A DNA stretch of 64,000 bases from Enterobacterales bacterium (GCA_015654925.1 JAATFX010000033.1:1-64000), one strand, 5' to 3'. Positions 32,468 through 42,876 are shown, counted from the stretch's first letter. Translations and numbers: made by a program. Notes: generated from the letters alone by a model not told the origin.

Positions 32468-33735
32468 GCCTGCGCTCCTTTGCCGGTCTTCATTTTCATT
32501 TGCGGACGCTTCATCGGCAACAGCCCCTGCGGCCGCCAGATCATCATCAGGACCATCAGCGCGCCCAGCAACAGCATGCTGTATTGGTTCAGGTCACGCA
32601 TCAATTCCCGGGACACCACCAGCAGGATCGCCGCCAGGATCACCGCGAACTGCGATCCCATGCCGCCCAACACCACGATGGCCAACACAAAGGCGGACTC
32701 CACGAACGTGAAGGATTCCGGACTCACAAACCCCTGGCGGGCGGCGAACAGCGTACCGGCAAACCCGGCGAACGCCGCGCTGATGGTAAAGGCGGTCAAT
32801 TTGATCCGGGTGGGGCTAAGGCCCAGCGAACGACAGGCGATTTCGTCTTCACGCAGCGCTTCCCAGGCCCGGCCCAGGGGCATGCGCAGCAGGCGATTGA
32901 TCACGAACAGCGTCAGGATCACCAGCAGCAGCGCCACCATATACAGGAAGATAATGCGATCGCTGGGATCGTATGTCAGGCCGAAAAAGTGATGGAACGT
33001 GTCCCAGCCGCCGTCACGGGCGCTGCGATTAAACTCCAGTCCGAAAAATGTCGGTTTCGGAATCTGGCTGATGCCGTTCGGTCCGCCGGTCAGTTCGGTA
33101 TTATTCAACAGCAAAATGCGCACGATTTCCCCGAACCCGAGGGTGACAATCGCCAGATAATCCCCGCGCAGCCGTAGCACCGGGAAACCCAGCAGCAGGC
33201 CGAAACCCGCGGCGACCACGCCGGCGATCGGCAGGCTTTCCCAGAATCCCAGCCCATAATAGTGATTGAGCAGCGCATAGGTATAGGCGCCGATGGCATA
33301 AAAACCGCCATACCCCAGCACCAACAGCCCGGACAACCCCACCACCACATTCAACCCCAGCCCCAGCATCACATAGATAAGCGTCAGGGTGGCGATATCC
33401 ACCGTGCCGCGCGACACCAGAAACGGCCAGGCGATGGCGGCCAGAATCATCACCAGCGCCAGCCATTTCTGGCGCGGCGTTGAGCCGTCGAAACTCGGCA
33501 GCACCCAGGACGGACCGCTGATTTTTTTCAGGCTCTGCTGGAACAACGGCCGCAGCAGCTGAAAGAAAAATACCACCGCGCAGCCGGCGCCGATCCAGTA
33601 CCAACGCACTTCACCGGCGCCGTGTACCACCAGGCGGGTGCCTTCCAGGCTCAGGCGCATGCCCATCATAAAGCCGGCCAGCACCAGCAGCATAAACGCG
33701 CACAGCAGGGCGTTTAACAAATGGCTGATTTTCAT
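32464..33735 (-). CDS. livM: Branched-chain amino acid ABC transporter permease LivM
   Basis: Inner-membrane permease, 423 aa (E. coli 425). N-terminal hydrophobic segments and the DUF3382-type extension precede the permease core with conserved [19 protein letters not shown]. Overlaps livH by four bases and livG by four. Confidence 0.95.
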   Translation of the reverse strand: MKISHLLNALLCAFMLLVLAGFMMGMRLSLEGTRLVVHGAGEVRWYWIGAGCAVVFFFQLLRPLFQQSLKKISGPSWVLPSFDGSTPRQKWLALVMILAAIAWPFLVSRGTVDIATLTLIYVMLGLGLNVVVGLSGLLVLGYGGFYAIGAYTYALLNHYYGLGFWESLPIAGVVAAGFGLLLGFPVLRLRGDYLAIVTLGFGEIVRILLLNNTELTGGPNGISQIPKPTFFGLEFNRSARDGGWDTFHHFFGLTYDPSDRIIFLYMVALLLVILTLFVINRLLRMPLGRAWEALREDEIACRSLGLSPTRIKLTAFTISAAFAGFAGTLFAARQGFVSPESFTFVESAFVLAIVVLGGMGSQFAVILAAILLVVSRELMRDLNQYSMLLLGALMVLMMIWRPQGLLPMKRPQMKMKTGKGAQA

Positions 33736-34658
33736 ACCTTCTCAACCTCCGGACGACCCAATATCCCGGTAGGCAGCACCAGTAGTACCACAATCAACAG
33801 GGCAAACGACACCACGTCTTTATATTCGCTGCTCAGATAGGCCGAGGTCAGCGCCTCCGCCACGCCCAGGATTAACCCGCCCAGCATCGCGCCGGGGATA
33901 CTGCCGATACCGCCCAAAACCGCGGCGGTAAAGGCCTTCATGCCGGCCATAAAACCGATATAGGGATTGATAACCCCGTAAAATTGCCCCAGCAACACGC
34001 CGGCCACCGCCGCCATCGCCGCGCCGATCACAAATGTCAGCGAGATAACCCGGTCGGTGCTGATGCCCAGCAGGCTGGCCATTTTTAAATCCTCCGCGCA
34101 GGCGCGGCAGGCGCGCCCCATGCGGGAATAACGGATAAACAGCGTCAACGCCAGCATGGCGACAAAGGTCACGGCCCAGATGGTGAACTGCATGGTGCTG
34201 ATACTGGTCACAAAACCGTTGGCCTGGCCCAATACCCACTGGCCGCTGGCCAGGCTCGGCAGCGCCAGATCCCGCGAGCCTTGCGTCAGGCTGACGTAGT
34301 TTTGCAGGAAGATGGACATGCCGATGGCGGAAATCAGGGCAATCAGACGCTTGGAGGAGCGCACCGGTTTGTAGGCCACCCGCTCAATGCTCCAGCCGTA
34401 CGCGCTGGCAATCACGATGGCCGCGATAAATCCGGCGCCAATCAATAACCAGCCGGCATCGATACCCATCATCATCAGGGCGGCAATAACGATAAAAGAG
34501 ACATAACTGCCGATCATATAGACCTCGCCGTGGGCGAAGTTAATCATGCCGATAATGCCGTAAACCATGGTGTAGCCAATGGCGATCAATGCATAGGTGC
34601 TGCCCAACGTCAGGCCGTTGAACAACTGCTGCATAAAATAAAGGAACTGCTCGGACAT
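33732..34658 (-). CDS. livH: Branched-chain amino acid ABC transporter permease LivH
   Basis: Inner-membrane permease of the Liv system, 308 aa as in E. coli, with many hydrophobic segments and the conserved [16 protein letters not shown] motif. I chose the ATG at 34,658 ([13 protein letters not shown]) because it matches E. coli and has GAAGG eight bases upstream. An in-frame ATG at 34,673 also has a fair GGAAG site, so five extra residues are possible. Confidence 0.95.
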   Translation of the reverse strand: MSEQFLYFMQQLFNGLTLGSTYALIAIGYTMVYGIIGMINFAHGEVYMIGSYVSFIVIAALMMMGIDAGWLLIGAGFIAAIVIASAYGWSIERVAYKPVRSSKRLIALISAIGMSIFLQNYVSLTQGSRDLALPSLASGQWVLGQANGFVTSISTMQFTIWAVTFVAMLALTLFIRYSRMGRACRACAEDLKMASLLGISTDRVISLTFVIGAAMAAVAGVLLGQFYGVINPYIGFMAGMKAFTAAVLGGIGSIPGAMLGGLILGVAEALTSAYLSSEYKDVVSFALLIVVLLVLPTGILGRPEVEKV

Positions 34659-34740
34659 ACCTTGAACCTTCATAGTCGCTTCCGGTGACCGGACGGTTAC
34701 CGGAAGCGGCGATATTTTTATACCCGGGAGGGACGGCAGA

Positions 34741-35850
34741 TTACTTAATCGGTGTGGAAGTACCGTCTGCGTGCCATGTAAATACGCCGAACTCAAATCC
34801 TTTCAGATCGCCTTTCTCATCCCAGCTCAATGGACCCATTACGGTATCCACGGTTTTGGACTTCAGATCCTTGACGATATCGGCCGGCTCCATGCCCGCG
34901 CTGTCCATGCCTTTAGCCAATGCCTGTACCGCCGCATAGGTGGTCCAAACGAACGGCCCGGTGGGGTCCAGTTTCTTCTCTTTCAGGGCGGCCACGATCG
35001 GCTGGTTGGACGGCACCTGGTCATAGCGTTTAGGCAGGGTAACCAACATACCTTCGGAAGCCGCGCCGGCGATGTTCGACAGCGAAGAGTTGCCCACGCC
35101 TTCCGGGCCCATAAATTTAGTATTCAGGCCGGCCTGCCTGGCCTGGCGCAAAATTTGCCCCATTTCCGGGTAATAACCGCCGAAGTAAACAAAGTCGACG
35201 TTTTCTTTCTTCAGGCGCGCCACCAGCGTGGAGAAATCTTTATCGCCCGCGGTGATACCGTCAAACAGCACGACGTTGCCGCCGTTTTTTTTCAGGCTGT
35301 CCTGTACGGAGCGCGCCAGGCCTTCGCCGTATTGTTGTTTATCATGCACCACGGCAATACGCTGGGGTTTTACCACATCCAGGATATATTTTGCGGCGGT
35401 CGGCCCCTGATCGGAGTCCAGGCCGGTGGTACGCATGATCATTTTGTAGCCCCGGGTGGTCAGATCGGCATTGGTCGCCGCCGGGGTGATCATGATGATC
35501 CCTTCGTCTTCATAAATATCGGAAGCCGGCTGGGTCGATGAGGAGCAAAGATGGCCAATCACGTAGCGGATACCGTCGTTGATGACTTTATTGGCTACCG
35601 CGACCGCTTGTTTGGGATCGCAGGCATCATCGTATTCGACGCCGACCAGCTTGTTGCCTTTTACTCCGCCCTTGGCATTGATATCGGCAATGGCCTGGCG
35701 CGCCCCGGTAAATTCCATGTCGCCGTATTGGGCAACCGGACCGGACATGGCGCCCACCACGGCGACTTTGATGTCTTGCGCCCAGACAGAATGGCTCATC
35801 GCCATGGCCATACAGCCGGCCAGCAAAGCGTTACCTTTGTTGAATTTCAT
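34741..35850 (-). CDS. livK: Leucine-specific binding protein LivK
   Basis: Periplasmic type I solute-binding protein that feeds leucine/branched-chain amino acids to LivHMGF. 369 aa with signal peptide ([24 protein letters not shown], cleaved before QDIKVAVVG). The mature part matches E. coli LivK ([31 protein letters not shown]). GGAG lies eight bases before the ATG at 35,850; the frame is open 57 codons upstream without homology. The E. coli paralogue livJ, which should lie beyond panM, is not present, so this is the only binding protein here. Confidence 0.94.
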   Translation of the reverse strand: MKFNKGNALLAGCMAMAMSHSVWAQDIKVAVVGAMSGPVAQYGDMEFTGARQAIADINAKGGVKGNKLVGVEYDDACDPKQAVAVANKVINDGIRYVIGHLCSSSTQPASDIYEDEGIIMITPAATNADLTTRGYKMIMRTTGLDSDQGPTAAKYILDVVKPQRIAVVHDKQQYGEGLARSVQDSLKKNGGNVVLFDGITAGDKDFSTLVARLKKENVDFVYFGGYYPEMGQILRQARQAGLNTKFMGPEGVGNSSLSNIAGAASEGMLVTLPKRYDQVPSNQPIVAALKEKKLDPTGPFVWTTYAAVQALAKGMDSAGMEPADIVKDLKSKTVDTVMGPLSWDEKGDLKGFEFGVFTWHADGTSTPIK

Positions 35851-36251
35851 CCACTGTTCTCCGTTTTTGTTGTGTTTGCCGCCTGTGTTTATCACCGGCT
35901 TTTTGCTGCTATTTAGTATTTTTATTATAAGTAATAATGCGTTACCCTCTAGGAACGAGAGATTATATAATAAACTATTATTTTTCATATTATTAAACAG
36001 AAATATTATGCTGTAAATCAACTTATAGTTTCAGAAATAACCTACATCAACAGCACAAAATAATGGTATTATTATCGGTCATTTCATCATCTGCTAGCGT
36101 GTCGTGCTGGCTTATGGTATTCAGATAGATCATTTCGCCAGAAATGAGATGCGCGGCAATCGTTTTTACGACGTTTACCGCCGCAAGATTTACACGATCT
36201 TTTGTCAACAAATTCGCTACATTATTTTTTACGTTTTAAGTGATTACACGC
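35851..36251. other. Divergent livK/panM regulatory region
   Basis: About 400 bp, AT-rich (especially 35,920-36,010), without a supported gene. It must hold the livK promoter (minus) and panM promoter (plus). Lrp-type sites are expected from E. coli but are too degenerate to place by eye. I see no RNA gene or repeat here. Confidence 0.5.
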
Positions 36252-36653
36252 ATGAAATTGACTATAGAACAGCTATCCCGTTTTACGCAGCAGGATGCCA
36301 TTGATTTGGCTAAGATTTGGCCTGCCACCGACATCAACGCGCTGGAAGCCAGGCTGTCCGGCTCCTTTGCGATATTCGCCGCCAGGTTCAACGACCGCCT
36401 ATTGGGCGCGGTGCAGGTGATTGTCGATAATGAGTGGAACGAGGGCCGCCTGGTGGCGCCGCTGGTGCGCGAAGTGACCCGCCGCCGGGGCGTGGGCCTT
36501 TACCTTATCAATGAAGCGCAGCGCCTGCTGCCGGAAATCAATCACTGGTGGCTGAGCAATACCCAACCGTTAGGGGACATGGACGTTATGGACAAATTTA
36601 TGACCGCCTGCGGGTTCTGCCGGGCGGAGGACGGCTGGCATAAAAAGCGTTGA
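36252..36653 (+). CDS. panM: PanD maturation factor PanM (PanZ)
   Basis: GNAT-fold protein, 133 aa (E. coli 127), that triggers self-cleavage of aspartate decarboxylase PanD and, with acetyl-CoA, regulates it in pantothenate synthesis. The acetyl-CoA-binding motif VREVTRRRGVGLYLI is clear near residue 80. The ATG at 36,252 aligns with E. coli MKLTI; a GTG four codons earlier is in frame. Position next to livK is conserved. Confidence 0.92.
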   Translation: MKLTIEQLSRFTQQDAIDLAKIWPATDINALEARLSGSFAIFAARFNDRLLGAVQVIVDNEWNEGRLVAPLVREVTRRRGVGLYLINEAQRLLPEINHWWLSNTQPLGDMDVMDKFMTACGFCRAEDGWHKKR

Positions 36654-36710
36654 ACGAATCCTAATGGCGCGCGCCTGCGATACGTTGCGGCCGTGGGAGC
36701 TTTGCCGTCA

Positions 36711-37262
36711 TTAATACGGGCGGCTACCCGACTTGCGGTCCGTTATATATTCCAGCCGATCCAGACCCGCAAAGGATGGCTCTTTAACAGCGCGTAAATC
36801 CAGGGGTTCGGTTTGCGGGGCCAGCGCATAATTGGCGGCCTGACCGCCAATGGGCGACGGCGCCGTATCAGGCTTGATTTGGGCGGGATAAGATAAAACA
36901 GAATCTTGCCGGGGATATTTATTATCCATGCCGACCTTAATCATCCCGCTTGGCGTCAGGGTATGAATTACCGTCGCATAACCAGGGGGAATATTTAACA
37001 CCCCCGGCTTATTATATTGTTCGCTGGCGGCGATTTGCGGCTGTGCGGTCGTTTCAGTGGCGGGACCGGCGAATAATGGGTAACTTCGGGGCGCAATTTC
37101 CTGGGCGCGCGCCGGCGGCCGGTGATTATTGACGGTTAGCAACCGGGTTAATATCGGATTGGCGTGTATAAGCGGGTGGCCATAGGAGGGTTGCGCCCGA
37201 TGCGCAAGCCAGCGGTAGGTTGATTCCGGCATAGAATCTTGATGGGTAATCGCATGATCCAT
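36711..37262 (-). CDS. Orphan proline-rich protein, function unknown
   Basis: 183-aa protein with no recognised domain. It is rich in Pro, Ala, Gln and Tyr and low in long hydrophobic stretches, so probably soluble and largely disordered (for example RPPARAQEIAPRSYPLFAG). The ATG at 37,262 has GGGGAG seven bases upstream, almost the same site as before the 172-aa orphan at 16.6-17.1 kb; the frame is open 18 codons further. It occupies the place of livJ between panM and rpoH in E. coli, in an AT-rich flank. It could be a secreted protein or a recent acquisition; there is no direct evidence for function. Confidence 0.6.
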   Translation of the reverse strand: MDHAITHQDSMPESTYRWLAHRAQPSYGHPLIHANPILTRLLTVNNHRPPARAQEIAPRSYPLFAGPATETTAQPQIAASEQYNKPGVLNIPPGYATVIHTLTPSGMIKVGMDNKYPRQDSVLSYPAQIKPDTAPSPIGGQAANYALAPQTEPLDLRAVKEPSFAGLDRLEYITDRKSGSRPY

Positions 37263-37564
37263 TATTTTCTCCCCAAAATGGTTATACTGACGGAATAAAT
37301 AAAATACCAGGGGCAACTTACTATAAATAATAATATTGTCATCGCCGTTAATAGCGCTAAATATTAATATGGATTATTATAATATTAAAGCAAGCTGGCA
37401 GGACCATAAATTAGCATTATGAATTTATAGCGTAAAGCGGTCGTTGCATTCTTTTAATTATATTCTAAATAACCCGCATTCAATATAATCAGTCCTTCTA
37501 TGATATTAAAACAGCCGGTATATAACCGGCTGTTTTAATATGGCAACATAAAAACAATAACGGC
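37263..37564. other. AT-rich intergenic region upstream of the orphan gene
   Basis: About 300 bp, strongly AT-rich, between the rpoH stop and the orphan gene, both on the minus strand. It contains the strong rpoH terminator near 37,503-37,541 and presumably the orphan's promoter. No other feature is seen. Confidence 0.6.
37503..37541 (-). terminator. Rho-independent terminator after rpoH
   Basis: A perfect 17-bp stem: ATATTAAAACAGCCGGT (37,503-37,519) and its complement (37,525-37,541), with a 5-nt loop. GC-rich core flanked by A and T runs, so it can work in both directions. It ends rpoH transcription and insulates the orphan gene. Confidence 0.92.
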
Positions 37565-38422
37565 TTAGGCTTCTATCGCCAGACGCATTTTTTTCATGGC
37601 ATTTTTTTCCAGCTGGCGAACGCGCTCTGCTGAAACACCGTATTTATCGGCTAATTCCTGCAACGTGCACTTATTGTCGTCATCCAACCAGCGGGCGCGA
37701 ATAATATGCTGGCTGCGTTCGTCAAGGCCTTCCAGCGCTACGCTGAGCTTGTCCGCCGCATGATCGTCCCAGTTGTCCTCTTCAATGCCGTCGGCGAAAT
37801 CGGAAGACTTATCCTGCAGATACAGCATGGGAGCCATGGCCTGCCCGTCGCGGGTTTCGTCTTCCGGCGTCGGGTCAAAGGTCATATCCTGCGCCGCCAT
37901 ACGTGATTCCATTTCGCGCACGTCTTTACTGGTTACGCCTAGGCTTTTCGCGACCATCTCCACTTCGTCCTGGTTAAACCAGCCCAGGCGCTTCTTGCTC
38001 TTACGCAAGTTAAAGAACAGTTTGCGCTGCGCCTTGGTGGTGGCGACCTTGACGATGCGCCAGTTGCGCAGCACATATTCGTGGATTTCGGCTTTAATCC
38101 AGTGGACGGCGAACGATACCAGCCGCACCCCGACTTCCGGGTTGAAACGGCGAACCGCTTTCATCAGCCCGATATTGCCTTCCTGGATCAGGTCCGCCTG
38201 CGGCAGGCCGTAACCGGAATAGTTACGCGCAATATGAACAACAAAGCGCAGGTGAGACAGGATCAGCCGCTTGGCCGCCTCCAAATCGCCCTGATAATGC
38301 AGCCGTTCAGCCAATGATTGCTCTTCCTCCGCCGTGAGCATCGGATAGGCATTGGCTGCCCGAATGTAGGCTTCCAGGCTGCCTTGTGGAACCAGGGCTA
38401 AAGCTTGCATATCTTTGATCAT
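37565..38422 (-). CDS. rpoH: Heat-shock sigma factor RpoH (sigma-32)
   Basis: Sigma factor directing heat-shock transcription; 285 aa (E. coli 284). Region 2 core ([22 protein letters not shown]), the RpoH box ([17 protein letters not shown]) and region 4.2 helix-turn-helix ([20 protein letters not shown]) are intact. GAGG lies six bases before the ATG. Upstream lie a sigma-E-type promoter and a DnaA-box-like site as in E. coli, and the ftsYEX genes. Confidence 0.97.
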   Translation of the reverse strand: MIKDMQALALVPQGSLEAYIRAANAYPMLTAEEEQSLAERLHYQGDLEAAKRLILSHLRFVVHIARNYSGYGLPQADLIQEGNIGLMKAVRRFNPEVGVRLVSFAVHWIKAEIHEYVLRNWRIVKVATTKAQRKLFFNLRKSKKRLGWFNQDEVEMVAKSLGVTSKDVREMESRMAAQDMTFDPTPEDETRDGQAMAPMLYLQDKSSDFADGIEEDNWDDHAADKLSVALEGLDERSQHIIRARWLDDDNKCTLQELADKYGVSAERVRQLEKNAMKKMRLAIEA

Positions 38423-38522
38423 TCATTTCCTCTCAAAAAAATCTCTGATACGTCGCTATCAATGACGGTGTATCAACGATGTGAAATCAATCATTTGGAT
38501 CTATCAACTGCCCGCAGGCAGG

Positions 38523-38531
38523 TTATCCATA
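38523..38531. promoter_or_regulatory. DnaA-box-like site upstream of rpoH
   Basis: TTATCCATA differs from the DnaA consensus TTATCCACA at one base and lies in the rpoH promoter region, where E. coli also has DnaA boxes. Confidence 0.35.
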
Positions 38532-38556
38532 GGACATACAGGCATCAGATAGCCGA

Positions 38557-38586
38557 TATTAAGACCAGTCAAGTGCATCTTAGTTC
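38557..38586 (-). promoter_or_regulatory. Sigma-E-type promoter of rpoH (P3-like)
   Basis: On the minus strand GAACTA (38,586-38,581), a 16-bp spacer, then TCTTAATA (38,564-38,557). The E. coli rpoH P3 promoter has GAACTT, 16 bp and TCTGATA. The -10 match is imperfect. Confidence 0.45.
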
Positions 38587-38655
38587 ATAACTAAAAGCAA
38601 CGTAGATCAGCTTGTGCGGTCGTAATATTCAATACATAAGTATAACAAAAAAACG

Positions 38656-39645
38656 TTACTGGGGTGTAAAGCGGCGTAAATGTTGTACCGTCGCCATCCA
38701 GGCCGCCACCCACCCTATCATGCCGGAGATCAGCAGCAGCAGTAGCGTTTCCTCCCAATCCAGGCCATGGAGCGTGAAGGACGTGCCAAACACCGCGGCG
38801 ACCTTGGCCACCACCGACTCCAGCCGCCAGACCAGCGTCTCGGACAAAATGAGCGACAAAATAGCGCCGCCCAGGCCCAGCAGCGCGCCGCCGTTTAAGA
38901 ACGGACGCAGGATAAAACCGTCGGTGGCGCCGAGCAGTTTCATCACGTTAATGGTGTCGCGGCGGCTGAAAATGCTCAGGCGGATGCTATTGCCGATCAC
39001 CAGGAACACCGCGATAATCATCAGCAGCCCGATGGTGGCGGCCACTTGGCCCACCAGGCCGGTTAACGCCGCCAGCCGGGCGAACCAGCTGTCATCCATC
39101 CTGACTTCATCCACCCCTGGCTCCGCCGCGATCCGATCGCGCAGGGTCTTGAGGGTGTCCGCGCTTTGAAAATCCAGCTCGGGAGTGATAATGGCCACCG
39201 CCGGCAGGGGATTTTCTTCCAGCATATCCAGCGCGCCGCCAAAACCGGACCAGTTGCGGAACTCGCCCATCGCCTCCTCGCGGGACAGATAGTTCACTTT
39301 TTCCACCCCGGGTTCCTGCTTGAGGCGATTTAGCACTTTCAGCGCCGCGTCGTCGTCCAGGGCTTTATCCAGGTAAATGGTCAATTGCGGCGTCGGATAC
39401 CATTGCTCGGCGGCCTGGCTGACATTTTTCCATACCAGATAACATACGCTGGGCAACGTCAACGAAATGGCAATTACGGCAACGGTTAACAAAGTCGCCA
39501 GCGGTTGCCGGCGCAGGTCCCCCAGCGCATCGTTCCAGGCATAGGACCACTGTTCGCGCCAGCCGCCGCGCAGCGCCTTGCTTTTGGTTTTGGCGGTGTT
39601 GACGCGATTGACGGTTTTTTTGGGTCGGTTCAGTTTATTCGCCAT
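38656..39645 (-). CDS. ftsX: Cell-division ABC transporter-like protein FtsX
   Basis: Integral membrane partner of FtsE that activates septal amidases through EnvC. 329 aa (E. coli 352; the N-terminal cytoplasmic tail is shorter and basic, [17 protein letters not shown]). Four membrane segments and the periplasmic domain ([20 protein letters not shown]) are conserved. Its start overlaps ftsE by 11 bp. Confidence 0.96.
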   Translation of the reverse strand: MANKLNRPKKTVNRVNTAKTKSKALRGGWREQWSYAWNDALGDLRRQPLATLLTVAVIAISLTLPSVCYLVWKNVSQAAEQWYPTPQLTIYLDKALDDDAALKVLNRLKQEPGVEKVNYLSREEAMGEFRNWSGFGGALDMLEENPLPAVAIITPELDFQSADTLKTLRDRIAAEPGVDEVRMDDSWFARLAALTGLVGQVAATIGLLMIIAVFLVIGNSIRLSIFSRRDTINVMKLLGATDGFILRPFLNGGALLGLGGAILSLILSETLVWRLESVVAKVAAVFGTSFTLHGLDWEETLLLLLISGMIGWVAAWMATVQHLRRFTPQ

Positions 39646-40303
39646 CGGCGCCCCCGGTTATTCTTCCCTGGCTGAGGGACATAATGCGATAGCGGCGCCG
39701 GGCGATCAGGCTGAGGTCATGGGTGGCCATCAGCACGGTCACCCCGGCCCGGTTAAACTCCTCGAACAAGCGCAAAATTTCTTCGGATAACGCATCGTCC
39801 AAATTTCCGGTCGGTTCGTCGGCCAGCAGCACCACCGGCTTGTTGACCACCGCCCGGGCAATGCCGACGCGCTGTTGTTCGCCGCCGGAGAGCTGAATAG
39901 GAAAATTACGCGCTTTATCCAGCAGGCCGACCTTGTCCAGCGCCGCCGATACGCGGCGACGGATATCCTCGGTGCTGGCGCCGGCGATGATCAGCGGCAT
40001 CGCCACATTATCGTAAACGGTGCGATCCAGCAGCAGGTGGTGATCCTGGAAGATCATGCCGATCTGGCGCCGCAGGAACGGTACCTCGCCGTTCTTCAGG
40101 CGGCTGATATCGTGACCGCCAAAAAATATATGACCCGCGCTAGGCCGTTCAATGCCACAAATCAGTTTCAGCAGGGTACTTTTCCCCGCGCCTGAATGGC
40201 CGGTCAGAAAAGCCATCTCAGCCGGACGAAGATGAAAATTCACACTTTGCAGTGCCTGTCGTCCGCCTAGATAGGCTTTGCTGACTTGTTCAAAGCGAAT
40301 CAT
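39635..40303 (-). CDS. ftsE: Cell-division ATP-binding protein FtsE
   Basis: ABC-type ATPase, 222 aa as in E. coli, which drives FtsX to activate peptidoglycan hydrolysis at the septum. Walker [10 protein letters not shown], signature [16 protein letters not shown], Walker [14 protein letters not shown]. The ATG at 40,303 gives the standard [14 protein letters not shown] start; the frame is open nine codons upstream. A 21-bp tandem repeat precedes it. Confidence 0.96.
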   Translation of the reverse strand: MIRFEQVSKAYLGGRQALQSVNFHLRPAEMAFLTGHSGAGKSTLLKLICGIERPSAGHIFFGGHDISRLKNGEVPFLRRQIGMIFQDHHLLLDRTVYDNVAMPLIIAGASTEDIRRRVSAALDKVGLLDKARNFPIQLSGGEQQRVGIARAVVNKPVVLLADEPTGNLDDALSEEILRLFEEFNRAGVTVLMATHDLSLIARRRYRIMSLSQGRITGGADGE

Positions 40304-40307
40304 CCTT

Positions 40308-40370
40308 ATTAATCCTCTCGGGCAACCCATTAATCTTCTGGTGCAACCAATTACTCTTCTTGAGAAAACA
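40308..40370. repeat. 21-bp tandem repeat spanning the ftsY 3' end and the ftsY-ftsE gap
   Basis: Three units on the plus strand: ATTAATCCTCTCGGGCAACCC (40,308-40,328), a 21-mer differing at four positions (40,329-40,349), and a more diverged unit (40,350-40,370) that contains the ftsY stop and last codons. On the minus strand each unit carries a purine-rich AGAAG/GAGAGG followed by ATTAAT or AGTAAT. Confidence 0.7.
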
Positions 40371-41748
40371 GCGCCTCTATGAAATCCCCGGCTTTAAACG
40401 GCCGTAAATCTTCGATCCCTTCGCCAACGCCGATATACCGGATGGGGATGGCAAACCGATCGGCCAGGGCGAAGATCACCCCGCCTTTGGCGGTACCGTC
40501 CAGTTTAGTCAGGGTAATGCCGGTCAGGGGCACGGTTTCGTTAAATAATCTTGCCTGGCTGATGGCGTTCTGGCCGGTACTGGCATCAAGGGTCAGCATA
40601 ACCTCATGGGGGGCGTCCGCGTCCAGCTTTTTCATGACCCGGACAATCTTCTTGAGCTCATCCATCAAATAACTCTTGTTTTGCAAGCGCCCGGCGGTAT
40701 CGGCGATTAATACATCAATGCCGCGGGCCTTCGCCGCCTGGATGGCATCGAAAATGACCGAGGCGGAATCCGCGCCGGTATGCTGCGCCACCACCGGGAT
40801 CTGGTTGCGCTGTCCCCACACCTGCAATTGTTCGACCGCCGCCGCGCGAAAAGTATCCCCCGCCGCCAGCATGACGGTTTTTCCTTCCGCCTGGTACTGG
40901 CGCGCCAGTTTACCAATAGTGGTGGTTTTACCGACGCCGTTCACGCCGACCATCAAAATGACAAACGGCGTTTTGCCGCCCACGTCCAGCGGCTTATCGA
41001 CTTTAGCGAGGATGGTGGCCATTTCCAGCTTGAGCTGGCCATAAAGCGCGTCCGCGTCTTTCAGATGCCGGCGATCGGCATGTTCCACCAGGCCGGCGAT
41101 GATCTTGCGGGTGGTTTCCACGCCCACATCGGCAATCAGCAGTTGCTCTTCCAATTGCTCGAACAAATCATCGTCTATCTTCTTACCGGTAAACAATCCG
41201 ATAAATCCGGAACCCAGATTTTGTTTGGTTTTTACCAGTCCCCGCTTCAGACGGGCGAAAAAGCCCTCCCGGGCCGGACGTTCCTGTTCGGTGAGCGGTA
41301 CGGCCAAAGGCGCCGCGGCAGGGTCCGCGTCGGAGTCCGGTTCGCTGAGATCAAGAGCGCCGGCATCGAGGACATCGGCGTCGAGGGCCTCATGAGTTTG
41401 CAGCCCGTCGGCGATATCGTCTTCAGGCACGGCATCCTGCGGGTCGGGGCGCACATCCTCGGCCAGGGTCAGCGCGGATTCGTCCCGCCCGCCCGCCGGC
41501 TCATCTGCGCCGCCGGTAGCGGCGCTTTGCCGCGCCGCCACCTGTTCGGTGATGGCGACGATATCCCGGGCGGTATCGCTGGCGACGTCATCAGCGGGCG
41601 TTGCGGTGCCCGGCTGCGGCTGCGCGGCGGTATCGTCCCGGATACTGGCTGCGGGGTCCTGGCTGACCTCGTTTTCCTGCTCCTGGGCGTCATCCTGACG
41701 CTTAATGCCTAGCCAGGATAGGAAACCGCGTTTTTTCTCTTTTGCCAT
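40351..41748 (-). CDS. ftsY: Signal recognition particle receptor FtsY
   Basis: SRP-receptor GTPase for co-translational membrane targeting. 465 aa (E. coli 497). An acidic, low-complexity A domain (about 1-160, rich in Asp, Ala and Glu) precedes the N and G domains: GTP-binding GVNGVGKTTTIGKLARQ, DTAGRLQNK and TKLDGTAKGG. The C-terminus ends in AGDFIEALFSQEE. First gene of ftsYEX. Confidence 0.97.
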   Translation of the reverse strand: MAKEKKRGFLSWLGIKRQDDAQEQENEVSQDPAASIRDDTAAQPQPGTATPADDVASDTARDIVAITEQVAARQSAATGGADEPAGGRDESALTLAEDVRPDPQDAVPEDDIADGLQTHEALDADVLDAGALDLSEPDSDADPAAAPLAVPLTEQERPAREGFFARLKRGLVKTKQNLGSGFIGLFTGKKIDDDLFEQLEEQLLIADVGVETTRKIIAGLVEHADRRHLKDADALYGQLKLEMATILAKVDKPLDVGGKTPFVILMVGVNGVGKTTTIGKLARQYQAEGKTVMLAAGDTFRAAAVEQLQVWGQRNQIPVVAQHTGADSASVIFDAIQAAKARGIDVLIADTAGRLQNKSYLMDELKKIVRVMKKLDADAPHEVMLTLDASTGQNAISQARLFNETVPLTGITLTKLDGTAKGGVIFALADRFAIPIRYIGVGEGIEDLRPFKAGDFIEALFSQEE

Positions 41749-41975
41749 ATGCGACTACACTCCTCGCCGAATAATCATGGCGGATGAATAACGTGACTGA
41801 TAAACCTGATAGTTTACCACTTTCACCGGCCCTCAACACGCGCGGCGTTGGCTTTTCCCGCATACCGGCAAACAACCCATAATTAACATTCCCCCCGGGC
41901 GGCCGCGCCGGTAGAATGGCGGTTCATCATCCCTGATTAGGCGTTTTCACTGATTTGGCAAATAACAAAGCACCT

Positions 41976-42581
41976 ATGGCGAAAAAAAACCCTCCGCGCC
42001 CCGCCGGGCAAATCCGTCTTATCGGCGGCCAGTGGCGCGGACGCAAGCTGCCGGTGCCTGAGAGTCCGGGCCTGCGGCCGACCACCGATCGGGTAAGGGA
42101 AACGCTGTTTAACTGGCTGGCGCCGATGATCCAGGGCGCACGCTGTCTGGATTGTTTTGCCGGCAGCGGCGCGCTGGGTCTGGAAGCCTTATCCCGCCAC
42201 GCGGCCGCCGCCACGCTGCTGGAGCAGGACCGGGGGGTAGCCGGCCAGCTTGAAAAAAACCTACGCCTGCTCCAGGCGGCCAACGGCCAGGTTATCGCCA
42301 CCGACAGCCTGCGCTGGCTGGCGCGGCCAGGCACGCCCTATGATTTGGTCTTTCTCGATCCCCCGTTTCGCAAAGGGTTGATCGATCAGACCGTGCAGTT
42401 GCTGGAACAGCATAACTGGCTGGCGCCCGACGCCTGGATCTATATTGAAACCGAAACGGAAAGCTCGCCGGTGTCCGTGCCGGCACATTGGCGGCTGCAC
42501 CGGGAAAAGGTGGCCGGCCAGGTGGCGTACCGGCTATTTATCCGCCATGGCACCCAACAGGAGCAGGACAATGTGGATTAA
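41976..42581 (+). CDS. rsmD: 16S rRNA (guanine966-N2) methyltransferase RsmD
   Basis: SAM-dependent methyltransferase modifying G966 of 16S rRNA. The SAM motif LDCFAGSGALGLEALSR and catalytic LVFLDPPF are present. I chose the ATG at 41,976 (201 aa; E. coli 198), whose product begins MAKKNPPRPAGQIRLIGG, in register with E. coli. A TTG seven codons earlier is also in frame; neither has a strong ribosome site. Divergent from ftsY; overlaps yhhL by 11 bp. Confidence 0.94.
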   Translation: MAKKNPPRPAGQIRLIGGQWRGRKLPVPESPGLRPTTDRVRETLFNWLAPMIQGARCLDCFAGSGALGLEALSRHAAAATLLEQDRGVAGQLEKNLRLLQAANGQVIATDSLRWLARPGTPYDLVFLDPPFRKGLIDQTVQLLEQHNWLAPDAWIYIETETESSPVSVPAHWRLHREKVAGQVAYRLFIRHGTQQEQDNVD

Positions 42582-42858
42582 TCTCGGCCGTTTATTGATG
42601 TTGATGATCTGGGGTTTTTTGGTATTTAACCTGGTTCAACCCTTTCCCAAACCATTAAAATACTTTCTGGATATTGCCATGATATTTATGGCGGTCATGC
42701 ACGGGTTACAGTTGATTTTGCTTAAAGCGACGCTTACCCGCGATGAGCCTAAACTCAGCGCCGCGTTTCAGGGCAAGGTATTTTTATTCGGGGTCTTTGA
42801 AATGCTGGCCTGGCAAAAAAAACAGCGCGGACCAAAGCAGGTTCGGCGGGGAAAATAA
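42571..42858 (+). CDS. yhhL: DUF1145 family membrane protein YhhL
   Basis: 95-aa protein with two hydrophobic segments (LLMLMIWGFLVFNLV and IFMAVMHGLQLILL) and a basic C-terminus, matching E. coli YhhL (89 aa) in position after rsmD and in motif (MHG.QL.LLK, FGVFE.LAWQKK). Start is the ATG at 42,571 with AGGAG about ten bases upstream; it overlaps rsmD by 11 bp. Function unknown. Confidence 0.9.
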   Translation: MWINLGRLLMLMIWGFLVFNLVQPFPKPLKYFLDIAMIFMAVMHGLQLILLKATLTRDEPKLSAAFQGKVFLFGVFEMLAWQKKQRGPKQVRRGK

Positions 42859-42876
42859 CCGCCACGGCGTCCCTGA

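Noticed and set aside
42445..42570. 42-codon N-terminal extension of yhhL
   Set aside because: It overlaps rsmD coding sequence in another frame; the ATG at 42,571 has a good ribosome site and matches the E. coli protein.
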